This document shows positions 52,199 to 63,000 of a DNA stretch of 64,000 nt, in pieces. The notes beneath the pieces are model-generated. The model did not search any database. It was not told the origin of the DNA and saw nothing but the letters and a program-made list of their open reading frames with translations. The stretch is from positions 65,488,257 through 65,552,256 of the forward strand of contig CP154956.1 of NCBI GenBank assembly GCA_039621445.1, read 5' to 3'. The stretch is from Euglena gracilis. Lineage: Eukaryota; Euglenida; Euglenophyceae; Euglenales. The position numbers were made by a program, and so were the translations under genes. Each line of letters starts with the position of its first letter. Position 1 is the first letter of the stretch.

Positions 52199-55165
52199 TC
52201 AGGGCGAAGCGGGCATACTGACCGCTGGGTCGAGCATGACGCTCCGACGGGTCGGCACACGTTCCTGGGGTTGTTCAGCGGGCCGTCGCCGAGCAGGTTC
52301 ATCCTGTCCGACGAGGCGTGGCACTGTGGTCGTCACCGGAATCGGTGCTTCCACAGGCGCTGGCACTCCCAGAAACTCTGCGATTGTCCTCGGGACGGCA
52401 GGGACCCTGCGCGGTGTCGGTGGTCGTGGGGGTATCTCTTCCACTTCCATTTCGACATCCGGTCTAGGAGGTTGATCCTCCACAACCGCGGGCGCAGGTG
52501 CTACGGGAGGTTGATCATCCGCTGTAGCCGGTGCGACAGATGGCTCTGTCGGCTGGGGTTCATCCCCTGATGGTGGTTGCACTTTTACCAGAGATGGGGG
52601 TGCAGGGACACCGACATCTGGTGTCTCCACGACCTCGGCGGCGGAGCCTGATGCTACGCCTTCACCTCGTGGCGTTCGTGCTGCAGCCACAGCAGTAATG
52701 CCAGTGACCACGGCGCCAAGCACACGGCCTCCTAATGAGGTGCGTGCTGTGGGACTGGCAGGTTCTTCAAGGGTATCCTCGATGACCATACCAGTCACCT
52801 TGGCTTGAGGCTCAGCCGTCGGGACAGGCGTCGCAACCACAGGTATATCCCCTGTGGGTGCTTCGTCTGGCCTTGGCTGTGCCGGAGGCAGAGCAGCGTA
52901 GAGGATATCCTCCACGTTCTCGCCTTGCTCCTGAGGGAGTTCCTTGTCTCTACCTGCCGGTGGACAGACGGGAGCCGCCGCGGGGGCCGGGAAAACTGAT
53001 CGTTCACCTGCCGTTTGCGGGGCAGAGACGAAGGATACAGCCGTTCCTGTCGGAGACGGCGGCGCTGCCTCCAGGATGGTGACGGAGGGACTGCGTTCAC
53101 GTTCCTCCCGCCGCGGAATCGCGGTGGTGGAAACGACTGACGCCTCACGTCTCCTTCGCGCCAGAGGTTCATCCTCTGGGGCGATGAGGGCTCGCAGATC
53201 CTCGGGCGAACGGGGATCGTCGGGGTGCCATCGGCATCCCTGAGCGTCCGCCAGCCTGTAAAAGGCCAGCGTACTGCTACTGGCGCTTTTGGGCCAGGGT
53301 GGCGGCCATGATGGCTGCACCCAGGCGTTGGCAGGCCTGTTCGGGCCCAGGAAGCCGCGGTAACGCGTGTCTTCCCAGACCTCGAAAAAGCCCTCCTCGA
53401 ACTCCTGAACGCATGCCAGAATCGGCATACGCTGTTCGAGGATGGCCTGCGGGTGACACATCAGCGGAAGGAATACCTCCCGGTCGAGGGTACCGCCAAA
53501 CTGTCGCCGCAAATGTTCTTCCAGGCTGATATCAGCCAGGTGCCAGTTGGGGCGCAGGTGACCGATAATCCGAAGACGAGGACCCTCGATGGCGTCACCG
53601 TAATCCGGTGGCAGGCTTTCCATACCAGGCCTGTCGTCCTGGGGGTCACGGAGATGTATATACACCTCCATGACATAGGTGGTCCAGGCTCGCCACCAGA
53701 ACTGCTGCAGCATAAAAATACGCTGCTTGTGGACGCGGCGACTTCTGCCCTGGACATCCGGGGCGTCGCGGCACACATGCATAAGCATGCGGCGTCCCAT
53801 CTCCAGGCCCGGGTTATCCCGAGGCGGTGGAGGACTTCCGCGCACGCCGAATCCCCAGAAGTCGACAGGAAATTCCTGCCGGGAGTACTTACAACAGAGG
53901 TCATACCTCTGTGGGTAAGCCAGGGAAACACGCTTAACGCGGAAGGTGGAGCCGTAATGGCTCACCAGCCACACCTGGAGGTTGTTGCACCACAACACCT
54001 CGATCAGGCGTTCGATGTCGGGGTGTAGTGGGTAGAATTCCCACTGCACGCCGAGAGGTCCGACTGTATGAATACAGTCGAAGATTGCCTTCGGCCTTCG
54101 GGCCAACACACGCTGGTCCCGAAATCCCAACTGGTGCAGGTAACTGCGACCAGTGGAGTCGCTGAAGAGACCCCAGTTCTGGCAGGGGTATCCCAGGCAA
54201 AACCAGAGCTCCCAGAAACCCGGCTGGGCATCCAGCAAGGGTCTGCCACCTTCATCTTCGAAGGCGTACAGATCTACTCCGTAATGGAATAGTCTGATTC
54301 TGTTCTCGGTGTGGTGTAATACCACATCGATGACAGCTTGTGGAGGGGTGACGGGGCGGTTTCCTGCAACATGGTAATCATGCTGCATTCGCCAGCCTTC
54401 GTCCTCCAGCTCCTCCTTGAACTTGAGCATTTGCTCAAAGTCTGAGAGGACTTCCGCTGGTTCTTCTTCCTCCTCACGGCCCGTACCCCTACCTTTACCC
54501 TCACCCTTCCCTTTGCCGGCCACGCCTTTGCCTTCTCCCTTGCCTTTGCCCTCGGCCTTGCCTGTGTCCTTTCCCGTGTGGCGAATACCATAGGGTCGGG
54601 CGCTCGGTGCCGCAGGAGTCGGTTCGGTTCCTTCCCATTCCATCTCTGGGGAGGGACCTGGCCGACCCGCTGCACGTCGCGGTGATGGCGTGGCTGGGCG
54701 TTGGCTAGGAGTCTGGCCTGGGCTTGGCTTCGACGCAAGGGGTCGCGGCTCCTTCCATACCGGAGGGATCGGCGGTGGCATTGCGGCAACAGGACGGCTC
54801 CACGCCCCCTGTGCCTCTGCCGGTGGCCGTCCAGCCGGGGTATCCTGGCTGGCTTCCACTTGCATCGCCACACCGCCTTCCGCGTCCCGTGGGCTGGGTC
54901 GCCTGGGCTGTGGGGTAAGGTTCTCCGTAGTCGTGTCGCGCTTCAGGGTGGCAGGTAGTACTGCCACACCTGCCGGGGGCTCACCGGGTAATACCGGGGT
55001 TGCCACCCGCAGCTGCGGCTGGTACGGATGGTATGGGGTGTATCCACGGCCCTGAAGGGCAGCCAGAGAGGCGTAATACCTCGTCCGGTGCTCTTCAGAC
55101 GCGAATACTGGCTCCTGCAGGAAGTGCCGGGCAAGCTCATCCTGCTCGGTTCCGGGAGGTGCCAC
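52199..55165 (-). CDS. Unknown ORF C, first half
   Basis: 988 residues from a GTG codon at 55165; the frame is open further up to a TAG near 55226, so the true start is not known. Residues 1-210 are Pro/Arg-rich with a Lys/Gly run ('GKGKGEGKGVAGKGKGEG'). A compact region at about 230-620 has conserved-looking aromatic and charged residues. Within it 'AIFDCIHTVG' and, about 40 residues on, 'LQVWLVSHYG' resemble motifs I and II of HAD-fold proteins, but the second Asp of motif I is Ile, so this is only a hint. Residues 650-988 are low-complexity Pro/Ala/Val. The domain block at 55137-55980 just upstream likely belongs to the same ancestral ORF. No function can be assigned. Confidence 0.6.
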   Translation of the reverse strand: MAPPGTEQDELARHFLQEPVFASEEHRTRYYASLAALQGRGYTPYHPYQPQLRVATPVLPGEPPAGVAVLPATLKRDTTTENLTPQPRRPSPRDAEGGVAMQVEASQDTPAGRPPAEAQGAWSRPVAAMPPPIPPVWKEPRPLASKPSPGQTPSQRPATPSPRRAAGRPGPSPEMEWEGTEPTPAAPSARPYGIRHTGKDTGKAEGKGKGEGKGVAGKGKGEGKGRGTGREEEEEPAEVLSDFEQMLKFKEELEDEGWRMQHDYHVAGNRPVTPPQAVIDVVLHHTENRIRLFHYGVDLYAFEDEGGRPLLDAQPGFWELWFCLGYPCQNWGLFSDSTGRSYLHQLGFRDQRVLARRPKAIFDCIHTVGPLGVQWEFYPLHPDIERLIEVLWCNNLQVWLVSHYGSTFRVKRVSLAYPQRYDLCCKYSRQEFPVDFWGFGVRGSPPPPRDNPGLEMGRRMLMHVCRDAPDVQGRSRRVHKQRIFMLQQFWWRAWTTYVMEVYIHLRDPQDDRPGMESLPPDYGDAIEGPRLRIIGHLRPNWHLADISLEEHLRRQFGGTLDREVFLPLMCHPQAILEQRMPILACVQEFEEGFFEVWEDTRYRGFLGPNRPANAWVQPSWPPPWPKSASSSTLAFYRLADAQGCRWHPDDPRSPEDLRALIAPEDEPLARRRREASVVSTTAIPRREERERSPSVTILEAAPPSPTGTAVSFVSAPQTAGERSVFPAPAAAPVCPPAGRDKELPQEQGENVEDILYAALPPAQPRPDEAPTGDIPVVATPVPTAEPQAKVTGMVIEDTLEEPASPTARTSLGGRVLGAVVTGITAVAAARTPRGEGVASGSAAEVVETPDVGVPAPPSLVKVQPPSGDEPQPTEPSVAPATADDQPPVAPAPAVVEDQPPRPDVEMEVEEIPPRPPTPRRVPAVPRTIAEFLGVPAPVEAPIPVTTTVPRLVGQDEPARRRPAEQPQERVPTRRSVMLDPAVSMPASP

Positions 55166-55980
55166 GTGGTAGTACGGAGCGTCCTGCCGACGGTGAATAT
55201 CCCCAGTCTGGACAGGAGCTGCACTGGGCTACCACACGGTGGGGAGGTTCACCCTCCACCACTATGGGCTCCGCCTGCCGCCGTGGCTCAACGCCAGGGA
55301 CAGGGGCGACCTGTGATGCCTGTGGCATGCAGTGCATGAACATGTGTTGGACGTATGCCTCAGGGGGCACGTCCGACTGTCCGGCTGGGAGCACGCGTGC
55401 GCCTCGCCGGTAATCCGCGTGCGTCGCGTACTGCGAGACAAATTGCTCCGCTGGCGGCTCGCGCGGCGGCATTCGCTGCGACGAGGGCGGGCGAGCAAAA
55501 ATTCTCGTCATCCCAGCTGGGACATGCACACCCTCACCTACCGGTGGGGCGTGTGCTCACGCATATGCACGGTGTGGGATCCCACCGGCGTCTGCGTTTG
55601 CAGCATGGGCGGCACATACACGCCCAGGTCCATCATTGTCTCGCCAGGCTCGAATCCGGAATCGGATGCCGACGAGAAATACCCGTCATCAGGGCTTGAC
55701 CGCAGGGACACCACTGAGCCACAGGGGTGTTGGCTACCACCAACAACTGAGCACAACTGAGCACAGCGATGTCATCAGAGGGCTTTTCTGGTCGCATTTG
55801 GTGATAGATTTCTTGTAAGGATCGTTGAACGTTGGACGGGATCGGCAGGTCATCATTGTCCTGACGATCACGTTGCGCCTCCGCGTTTTTTGGGGCGTCG
55901 TCAAGACGACGACGTTGGCGTTGGACGTGTTTGTGGCGGTGTTGCAAACTCCGGTCCACGCGGACGTTTGCGCGCGTCAA
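55137..55980 (-). pseudogene. Second, diverged copy of the ORF A domain (frameshifted)
   Basis: Three minus-strand frames in order match ORF A: 'LLVVANTPVAQW' (ORF A 'LLAIANKPIATW'), 'SGFEPGETMMDLGVYVPPML' (ORF A 'SGFPDNLTLRDLGVLVPPVL') and 'RIFARPPSSQRMPPREPPAE' (ORF A 'QRFSSPPRMPHARNWEFGMQ'). The frame changes near 55690 and 55540 and again near 55225, where ORF C begins. So ORF C probably had this domain at its N terminus. The conservation of hydrophobic positions with divergent surface residues suggests a real protein domain that has been under selection before decay. Confidence 0.65.
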
Positions 55981-56377
55981 CGTTGTATTGTTTTGCTGGG
56001 GCCGTCAAATGTTGTAGAGCTTCCTTGTAGGTGGCGCCTTGCGCTGGCGACTCAAACCTGGGTTGACCCGAGAAAGGTTGTCCCGGTTCAACAGGTGGTT
56101 GTGTCTGTCCAGCCGAAGCCGGTTGTGAAGGTGTTGTGACAGGAGGTGCTCGCACAGGAATTGTAGATTGTGCGGGCGTTTTTGCACGTGCCGACTGCGC
56201 GGCTTGAGCAGGGGGTCCTGTTCTTTGTATAGGTACAGGTTGGTTTGAACCTGCTGCTGATGCGGCAGGCGGAGTAGATGTTGACTGTGCAGTCGAAACT
56301 GCTTGTACCGGTTTTGTTTGTGGTGCCGGAGTAGGTTGAGCTACTGGCGGCACAAGATTCGACGCCGAAGCGAGTTG
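55901..56377 (-). CDS. ORF A C-terminal extension after an in-frame UAA
   Basis: After the TAA at 56380-56378 the same frame stays open to TGA at 55903-55901 (about 158 residues). It is rich in Pro, Thr, Ala and Gln ('PPVEPGQPFSGQPRFESPAQ') and ends in a basic tail ('DARKRPRGPEF'). The unbroken frame suggests it was once joined to ORF A. Confidence 0.45.
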   Translation of the reverse strand, partial: QLASASNLVPPVAQPTPAPQTKPVQAVSTAQSTSTPPAASAAGSNQPVPIQRTGPPAQAAQSARAKTPAQSTIPVRAPPVTTPSQPASAGQTQPPVEPGQPFSGQPRFESPAQGATYKEALQHLTAPAKQYNVDARKRPRGPEFATPPQTRPTPTSSS

Positions 56378-57913
56378 TTACATTGGACCAGGTGGATGTG
56401 GTGGTGCATTCACACGCAAAACTTCGGGTAGTGCCCAGGTGGGTATACCCAAAATTTTGGAGTTTGGACCAATGCCATCCATTATCACTCCTTTCACGTT
56501 GATGGCTCCCAAATGGGATCCAAGTTCGTAAATTTTGTCAAGGGGAAGGTACTGTTCGCCTTTGGATGTGTAAGCGAAATCCGCAGATTGTGGTACTCGT
56601 TCATAGTGAATATTGTCCACTACGGGACGTAGGGGGTTTTCTCCGACAACCCGTATCGCTGTCGGTTCCGGCAGCGGTACGGCGGGGGTTGTCGGTGGTT
56701 GTGGTTGAGATTGTACCGATGGTTGAGTTTGTGTAGGTTGTAGTGGTTGAGGGGCTGGTTGAGGTTGTTCGTCTGTTTCCATGGTATACTCCGGCTCTGG
56801 TTCTGCCGTTGTATACTCGTCATAAGGCTCTTCGGCCATCTCGTCGGGATAGTTGTCGTATGGCTCTTCGGCCTCCATAGCGTATTGTGATTGCATACCA
56901 AACTCCCAGTTCCGGGCATGTGGCATGCGTGGGGGAGAGGAAAAACGTTGTTGTGGTAAATATATTGGTTCTTGCATTTGGACATCACCTATCTCACTTT
57001 CTGTGAGTTCAGGAGTATAGCGGCGCATGTGTTCCGCGTAAGCACCCACTGGGTGCACTCCGCGGAGCACAGGCGGGACTAGGACTCCCAGGTCCCTAAG
57101 GGTTAGGTTGTCTGGAAATCCGGATTCTCCGGGTTGGAAGAAGATTCTACCTGCTATCGTACTCTGGGACCACATGTCCCAGGTGGCGATAGGCTTGTTG
57201 GCGATTGCGAGCAGTTGTCGGCAGTACGAATCCCACATCACTCGGATGAAGGGATCCGGTCTGTCCTCTGCGCACATGCGCAGAGCGTTACGAATTGTAT
57301 CTGTTGAAGCCGTTGTCAGTTCACCCATGTACTTGGGGAACCGAGGCATAACGGGAGCGGCATACTGCCTTTGTGGAGGTTCTGGTTGTGTGGCATACTG
57401 CCCTTGTGGAGGTTGTGCGGGGTAATAATGACTACGTAGTTGTTCAGCCCATTGTCGTTGTTCAGATTGGATATATTGTTGTTCTGCCGCCGCAAAAGCA
57501 GCGCGTTGGCTACTGCTACTAGCCAGATCGTATCTCCTTGGGGGCCGCGGTTGCGGCACCGCAAACTGTTCATGGGCAGATTCCGTTTGTTGTGGAATCA
57601 TAGGTTGAGATTGTATGCCACCAGGTGTAGTTTGTTCTGGGGCAACATGCGGAACCGCATGTTGAGTCACAGGGGGATTTGCCACTACGGGCCTTGCTGC
57701 CGGAGCAGCTTGTAACGGAGGGGCTGCCACTAAGGGCCTTGCTGCCGAAGCAGCTTGTACATGCCGAACGGGGACTTGCCCTCCACGAGGGAGTGCAAGT
57801 CCTCGTCCTCCCGAAGGAGGTTGTGGGTGAGGGGGTCCTCCCGTAGGAGGTTGTCCAGGGGGAACATACGGTTGGGAGGATGGAGGACCAGGTCCCCTTC
57901 CTCCAGCATCCAT
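56378..57913 (-). CDS. Unknown ORF A, proline/glutamine-rich with one conserved domain
   Basis: The ATG at 57913 (protein begins MDAGGRGPGP) gives 511 residues; the frame is open upstream to 58165, but that part looks like leader. Residues 1-215 are Pro/Gln/Ala-rich. A compact domain at about 215-340 ('DTIRNALRMCAEDRPDPFIR', 'LAIANKPIATWDMW', 'DLGVLVPPVLRGVHPVGAYA') recurs in diverged form at 55137-55980. An acidic, Tyr-rich stretch ('EEPYDNYPDEMAEEPYDEYT') follows and then an ordered C-terminal end. The composition recalls a structural (Gag-like) retroelement protein, but there is no zinc knuckle or known capsid motif. It lies on the same strand as, and directly downstream of, element 2 Pol. 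A 'tttccccacag' stretch (about 57945-57955) before the ATG resembles a 3' splice site. Confidence 0.55.
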   Translation of the reverse strand: MDAGGRGPGPPSSQPYVPPGQPPTGGPPHPQPPSGGRGLALPRGGQVPVRHVQAASAARPLVAAPPLQAAPAARPVVANPPVTQHAVPHVAPEQTTPGGIQSQPMIPQQTESAHEQFAVPQPRPPRRYDLASSSSQRAAFAAAEQQYIQSEQRQWAEQLRSHYYPAQPPQGQYATQPEPPQRQYAAPVMPRFPKYMGELTTASTDTIRNALRMCAEDRPDPFIRVMWDSYCRQLLAIANKPIATWDMWSQSTIAGRIFFQPGESGFPDNLTLRDLGVLVPPVLRGVHPVGAYAEHMRRYTPELTESEIGDVQMQEPIYLPQQRFSSPPRMPHARNWEFGMQSQYAMEAEEPYDNYPDEMAEEPYDEYTTAEPEPEYTMETDEQPQPAPQPLQPTQTQPSVQSQPQPPTTPAVPLPEPTAIRVVGENPLRPVVDNIHYERVPQSADFAYTSKGEQYLPLDKIYELGSHLGAINVKGVIMDGIGPNSKILGIPTWALPEVLRVNAPPHPPGPM

Positions 57914-58212
57914 CTTAAAAAAAAACAGATGGTAGCAAGTGCTGAGCTGTGGGGAAACAGAGAAATAAGGCATTGTACGGTAACATTGTACGCATGCAAC
58001 CAAGTGTACACAGACACAAAAATATTTGTATGTTTGCAATAATTGTAAAATCAAAATTGTAGTTCCAAGTGTAAAAATGGGTTGTATAGGACCGTAGTCC
58101 TTTAGCGAAAAGTCCTTCGCCAGGGACAAAATGGTTTGGCATCCGCCCATTATACATTTTGTCAAAAGTCCATGCTACGGACAAAATCTTGGACATCTTT
58201 GTATATCCTCCC
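57914..58212 (-). other. Spacer between element 2 Pol and ORF A
   Basis: AT-rich, with dyad phrases 'gacaaaatggtttgg' and 'cattttgtcaaaagtcc' (58115-58190) and a purine stretch AAGGGAGGA just after the Pol stop (about 58206-58214, minus strand) that could be a polypurine tract. I could not find an LTR, so the 3' end of element 2 is undefined. Confidence 0.45.
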
Positions 58213-59345
58213 TTAGAAGGTATTTACAGAAATGTCAATGTTGTTTCGTTTGTTCCATAGCTTCCAGTCTTGTTGTATGTAACCAACAAAACTAGTTGCT
58301 GGTTCCCAAGTGTCCTCTTAGGGACCATAGCCTTTCCATCGTACTTTCCAGTAATGTATACCCTTGTCTACCTTGTGGTCGAGGATTCTGTCGACGACAA
58401 AATCATCTGTTTCCGGCAGTTTTGACCGTGGTTTGAAGTAGAGGCAGGGTATTGCTTTACCGTTTGGTGGAGTCAGGTATGGTTTGAAGTCACCCATGTG
58501 TACATCCTCCACACCGTTGGGTAAAGCGATTTTTTAGCGCCCACTTGTACCCAACCGATCGAGGATCTCACATGGCCCGATCCAGAGGGGGTCCAACTTC
58601 GTGGATTGCATGCGGGTTCTAGTGTTCCGAACCCACACGCGGTCACCTGGGTTGTATATCGGTGATTTGTACTGTTGTAAAAATTGTCTTTGTTTTTGTA
58701 AGTATATAGCGACTACGCGCTTTTGCACATCCGTGCGCAAGGTTTCTACTTCAGAGAACCATGTTTCGCAACTCACGCTGGAACGAGCGGGTCGTTCTGA
58801 CGGGATGTCGCCCATGGCTGGGGGGTCTCGTCCGAAGACGATTTTGTACGGTGCGTATTGTAATATCAGACCCGGTAAAGTGTTAATATAAAATAAACAC
58901 CAGGGTAATACCTGTAGCCAGGCATTGTGCGATTCGGCCAGTGAAAGTTGTAGCATGTTGACTACAGCTTTCACTGCCGCTTCAGCGCGACCATTGCCTT
59001 TTGGACGATAAATGATAGAAAAATGCTGCTCTATTCCGAGTAAACCGCAAAGAGTTGTAAAAAATCGGGAAGAAAGGAAATGGTCTTGATCACTCACGAT
59101 TTCATTCGGTAATCCCATGAGGCAAATGCATCTTTCTAAAAACATTTGTGCCAAAACTTGTGCTGTCAACCCTGCTTTCTGGCATGGAATGGCTACAATG
59201 TACCCACTCAGCCGACAGACGACAACAAGAATGTAATCGTAAATTTTGTCATCTGTTCCTTTGCAAGGTTCAAGTTCCAGAAAATCCATGCAGAGGGATG
59301 TAAAAATGTCATTTGGTACGGGGAAGAAATCCATCGCACCGGGGG
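58213..59345 (-). pseudogene. Element 2 integrase and chromodomain, with two in-frame stops
   Basis: The integrase core has D in 'MDFLELEP', D in 'VSDQDHF' and E in 'GNGRAEAAV', the last two 35 residues apart. A C-terminal domain follows, then a chromodomain ('DDFVVDRILDHKVDKGIHYW', 'KVRWKGYGP', 'EDTWEPATSF'). TAA codons interrupt the frame at 58536-58534 (just before 'KIALPNGVEDVHMG') and 58320-58318 (inside the chromodomain, before 'EDTWEP'); the frame then runs to 58213. It is joined to the upstream part by a frame change at a run of nine C (59341-59349 on the plus strand as G). As it stands no full integrase can be made. Confidence 0.85.
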
Positions 59346-60013
59346 GGGGTACCTCTGCGCGGTTTTACAGCTTGACAAATTTTGCACCGTTGCGAAATTT
59401 GTAAACAGCGCTTGTACAAATCTTTTTCGGTCAGGGTTGTACAGTACCTGCGACCCACAAAAGAAAGAAGTTTTGGGGCCCCAGGGTGACCTTGGTTGTG
59501 ATAACATAAAAGTACGTCATCAACCAAGTCACAGGGTATGCAGTACTTGTAACCGGTATCATTCCGAAAAATCAAACGTAAAGGCGATAAGGTATAATTC
59601 TCAACCAATTCACCATTACGCAATCTTTGTACGACGTCATTGTAAAAATCATCCTTGGAATAATCCCATTCTCGAAAAAAGAGAGGGGATGGAGATTCTG
59701 ATTGCGTGACCCGGCGGGGGCCCGGCATTCTGCCGCGTTGTCGTTTTCCCGGTACGGGGGCTATCAGCATTCGCCGCCAAATCCGCGAGACAGGAAAATT
59801 GTCAAGTATGTTGTCAGCGGCGTCTGCGCGCCTTGCGTATTCGTCGGCTTCGCGACTTCCTTGGAACGTGGCATCACCCTCGTCAGGGTTACCAGGGTAA
59901 TTCCAGGGTGCACGGGAAAGTGGGTCTGCGACTTTTTGAGTATGACCTGGTGTGTAAACTACCACCAGGTTGAACTGACTCAAAAACTCGTGCCAGCGGC
60001 ATCTTCGGCCAAC
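59309..60013 (-). pseudogene. Element 2 RNase H end and integrase zinc domain
   Basis: Same frame as the main pol ORF, after the TAA at 60016-60014. It reads 'RCRWHEFLSQFNLVVVYTPG' and 'KVADPLSRAPW' (end of RNase H), then an HHCC zinc domain ('CYHNQGHPG', 'CKICQAVK'). It runs out at TGA 59311-59309 after passing the C run at which the integrase core shifts frame. Confidence 0.8.
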
Positions 60014-63000
60014 TTAGGACATGGCTTTGTTCAAGTCTTCGATGTACCAGTGTTGGAGAGACTCATGGTCTGTCAACACTAGTATTTGTACGAGAGAACT
60101 TGCGACCCAACTTCGGAATTTTTGTAGGATAAGGACAATGGCATACGTCTCCTTTTCTCGTATGCTCCATTTGACTTGTCCTTTTCCGTCTTCACCTTGT
60201 AGCTTTCTGCTGAAGAATGCTACAGGGCGCAGTTCATTGGACGAGTTATGTTGACTCAACACACCGCCGACAGCATAGTCGCTGCTGTCGACCTCAAGTA
60301 CGTATGGTTTGTATGGGTCGGCAATGTCAAGTACAACGTTGTCCAACATCAGTTGTTTAATTGTCGTTAGCGATTCTCGCATTGTATCATCCCATTGTAT
60401 CTTTGTATTGTCAGGAGCGCGATTTTTGAGTTGTCGGGTCAGTGGTACCGCGATTTTCGCGAAATCCTTCATGTAAATCGCGTAATACTGCGCTAAACCC
60501 AAAAATCCTTTTAAATGGGTGATTGTCTTGATGTTTTCAGGTGTCCACTTCTTTATAGCTTCGAGTTTGCTTGGAGATGCTCTCCTTTGTCCGTTGTTAA
60601 GAATGTGTCCACAAAATTTTATCGTTTCGCGAAACAAATGCATTTTCGCACCTTTGACGAAAAGCAAATGTTTTTGAAACGTTGTCAGTACGGAACGTAT
60701 ATCGCGGTAGTGAATATCAAGGATATCACTACCCGAATTTGTAAGTGGAGGAGGTGTGCCAATCAGCACATCATCAATGTATACCATTGCAAACGGTAAG
60801 TCTCGTAAAATCCATTGTATCATTCTTTGGAACATGGCTGGGCCATTCTTAACACCCATTGGTAACACCGTCCATTGGTAAACTCCGCGGGAGGTTACAA
60901 ATGCGGTGTATGGTTGTGAGTCAGGGTGTAAGTGCATCTGGTGAAAACCATCCTCTAAGTCGAAAATCGACCAGAGGCGGTTTTCCGCTTGTTTTGTAAT
61001 CAGGTCTTCGATAAGTGGTAACGGAAATGGATCGTCTTTTGTCTGTGAGTTCAAGTAACGGTAATCCAGCACAAGTCTCCACTTCTTCTCTCCAGAAGCA
61101 TCGGGAGGCTTGGGTACAACAAAAGCTTGTGAGGTCCACTCGCTTTTGGAGGGTATGATCCATTTTCGTTCAATCAGTTTTTCGATCATTGTATTGAGAG
61201 CTTGTTCTCTTTCGCCTGAACAGCGAAAGAATTTTCGGTGCATGGGCTGTGCACCTTCTTTGAGTTCGATTTTACAGACACCAAAAGGTCCGCGAATTGC
61301 AGGATCTATGTCATGGGCATAGATAGGATGTTCTAAAACATCACTGAATTCGCGATTGATCTTTGTACATAGTTCTTGTGATTTGGGATGTTGACCACCG
61401 CTTTCTATCACTGCGGATAGTTGGTATATTTGGTCATTCTGACCTTTATCCCGTAGGAATTTGTCAGTGTGGTCAACAGTTCCGAATGCATCAAAGAAAC
61501 AAACACGAAAAATGATTTCTTTCAATGGTGGTAACATGACACCGCAAAAATCTTCGAACAAGGGGGTGTCATTCGGTAAATCCCACCACTGAAAAGTGAC
61601 ATACGTCAGTTGTTGGAACCATTCCGCTTCGGGATTTATAGGAATCAGTAGCACACCGCGTGCTTGATCCCGAAGGATCTTGTCAACGACAAGAGGGATA
61701 AGTTTCAGAGGTGGATGTAGCCACAGGACCACATCACCCCAAAACTTATCAAACGCATTTGTATGGCTTGACCAGTAATTGGATAAACGAGAATGTGCTT
61801 TGGACGAAAATGCGTCAATCTCCAATTGTAGGTCCATCGACTTCGCGATTTGTGCGATTTTGGAAAACCAAGTTTCCAAAATGCGGTATTGTCCAAAATT
61901 GAACGCATTCCAGATGCGGTTCGCGAAAACTGTTGCGGTTTCAGTCCTATGGAGGGCTGAAACACAGTTTACCGAGCCACATCGGTAATACGTTGTGTCC
62001 GAAGACACTTCATCAGGCATTATACCAGGTGTATCAGGTGTATTGTGTAGAGGACAATTGTCTTTGGCATTCTGCCACTTGTATGCAGGGGCATTGGAGG
62101 GGTTGGCAGTCTGCCATTCGGGGTCAGAGAGATTGGCTTTCTGCCATTGGAGGTCCTGCTGCGCGATTCTCGCGATTCCGAACAGGGACGCGATTCTGCG
62201 TTTGTCCAATTGTCGATGTACTTCAACACACAACGGGTAACAACCCGGTGTGTTGTGTTCTCGTTCAGCGGTCAGGGTAAACTCGGTACCGGTCCCGGTA
62301 CCAAGTGTACTCTGGTTGTTGTGTAAAGCGATTAGTTTGGAAGGTTCAACAATACATCCACAGTCGAAATCAGGTTGTGTGGAAATTCTCCGGCAATGTG
62401 CGCATTGGTAGGAAGTGTCGGTCTGGTGGTGCATGTCAGTCATGTGTAGTGTGTACATGGGGGTGTTAGAAGTTGTAGCTGCTGGGGGGTGTACAGGGGT
62501 GTCCGAAATCGACACACCTGGTAGAAAACGTAAAAGTTGTGCAGCTGGGCGGCTACTCGACACCGAAATTTCTTCAGGCCTTTGGGCTTTCGCCTTGGAA
62601 CCCAGTGAAACGTGGGGGGTTAAGCTACTCGCTTTCCCTACCGCATGGGAAACGTGCGGTAAAAGTGTAATGGGCAGGGGGGCAGCTTTCTCTTTACCCC
62701 TAGGGTAGGAAACGGTGTTTTCGGTTGTAGAAAACGTTGTGGCAAGGCCGGGGGACATCTGGGAAGATGTCTTGGGGAAGAAATTCGGTGGTGTAGGTTG
62801 TGTGCGTGAAGTAGTGCGCAAACCGAGGGAGGGGCAATCCACAATAAGGCGGTTCTGACGCAAGAACGGAAAACCCAAAATTACGTCAGACCCGCGGATA
62901 CCCGATTCGTAACTCCAGGTACCCAGAAAATTTTGTATGTGTGGGGGCTGTGAGTGGTGCTTGGGGATGATGGGGAGGAGTATGTCCAAAAAGCATCCCA

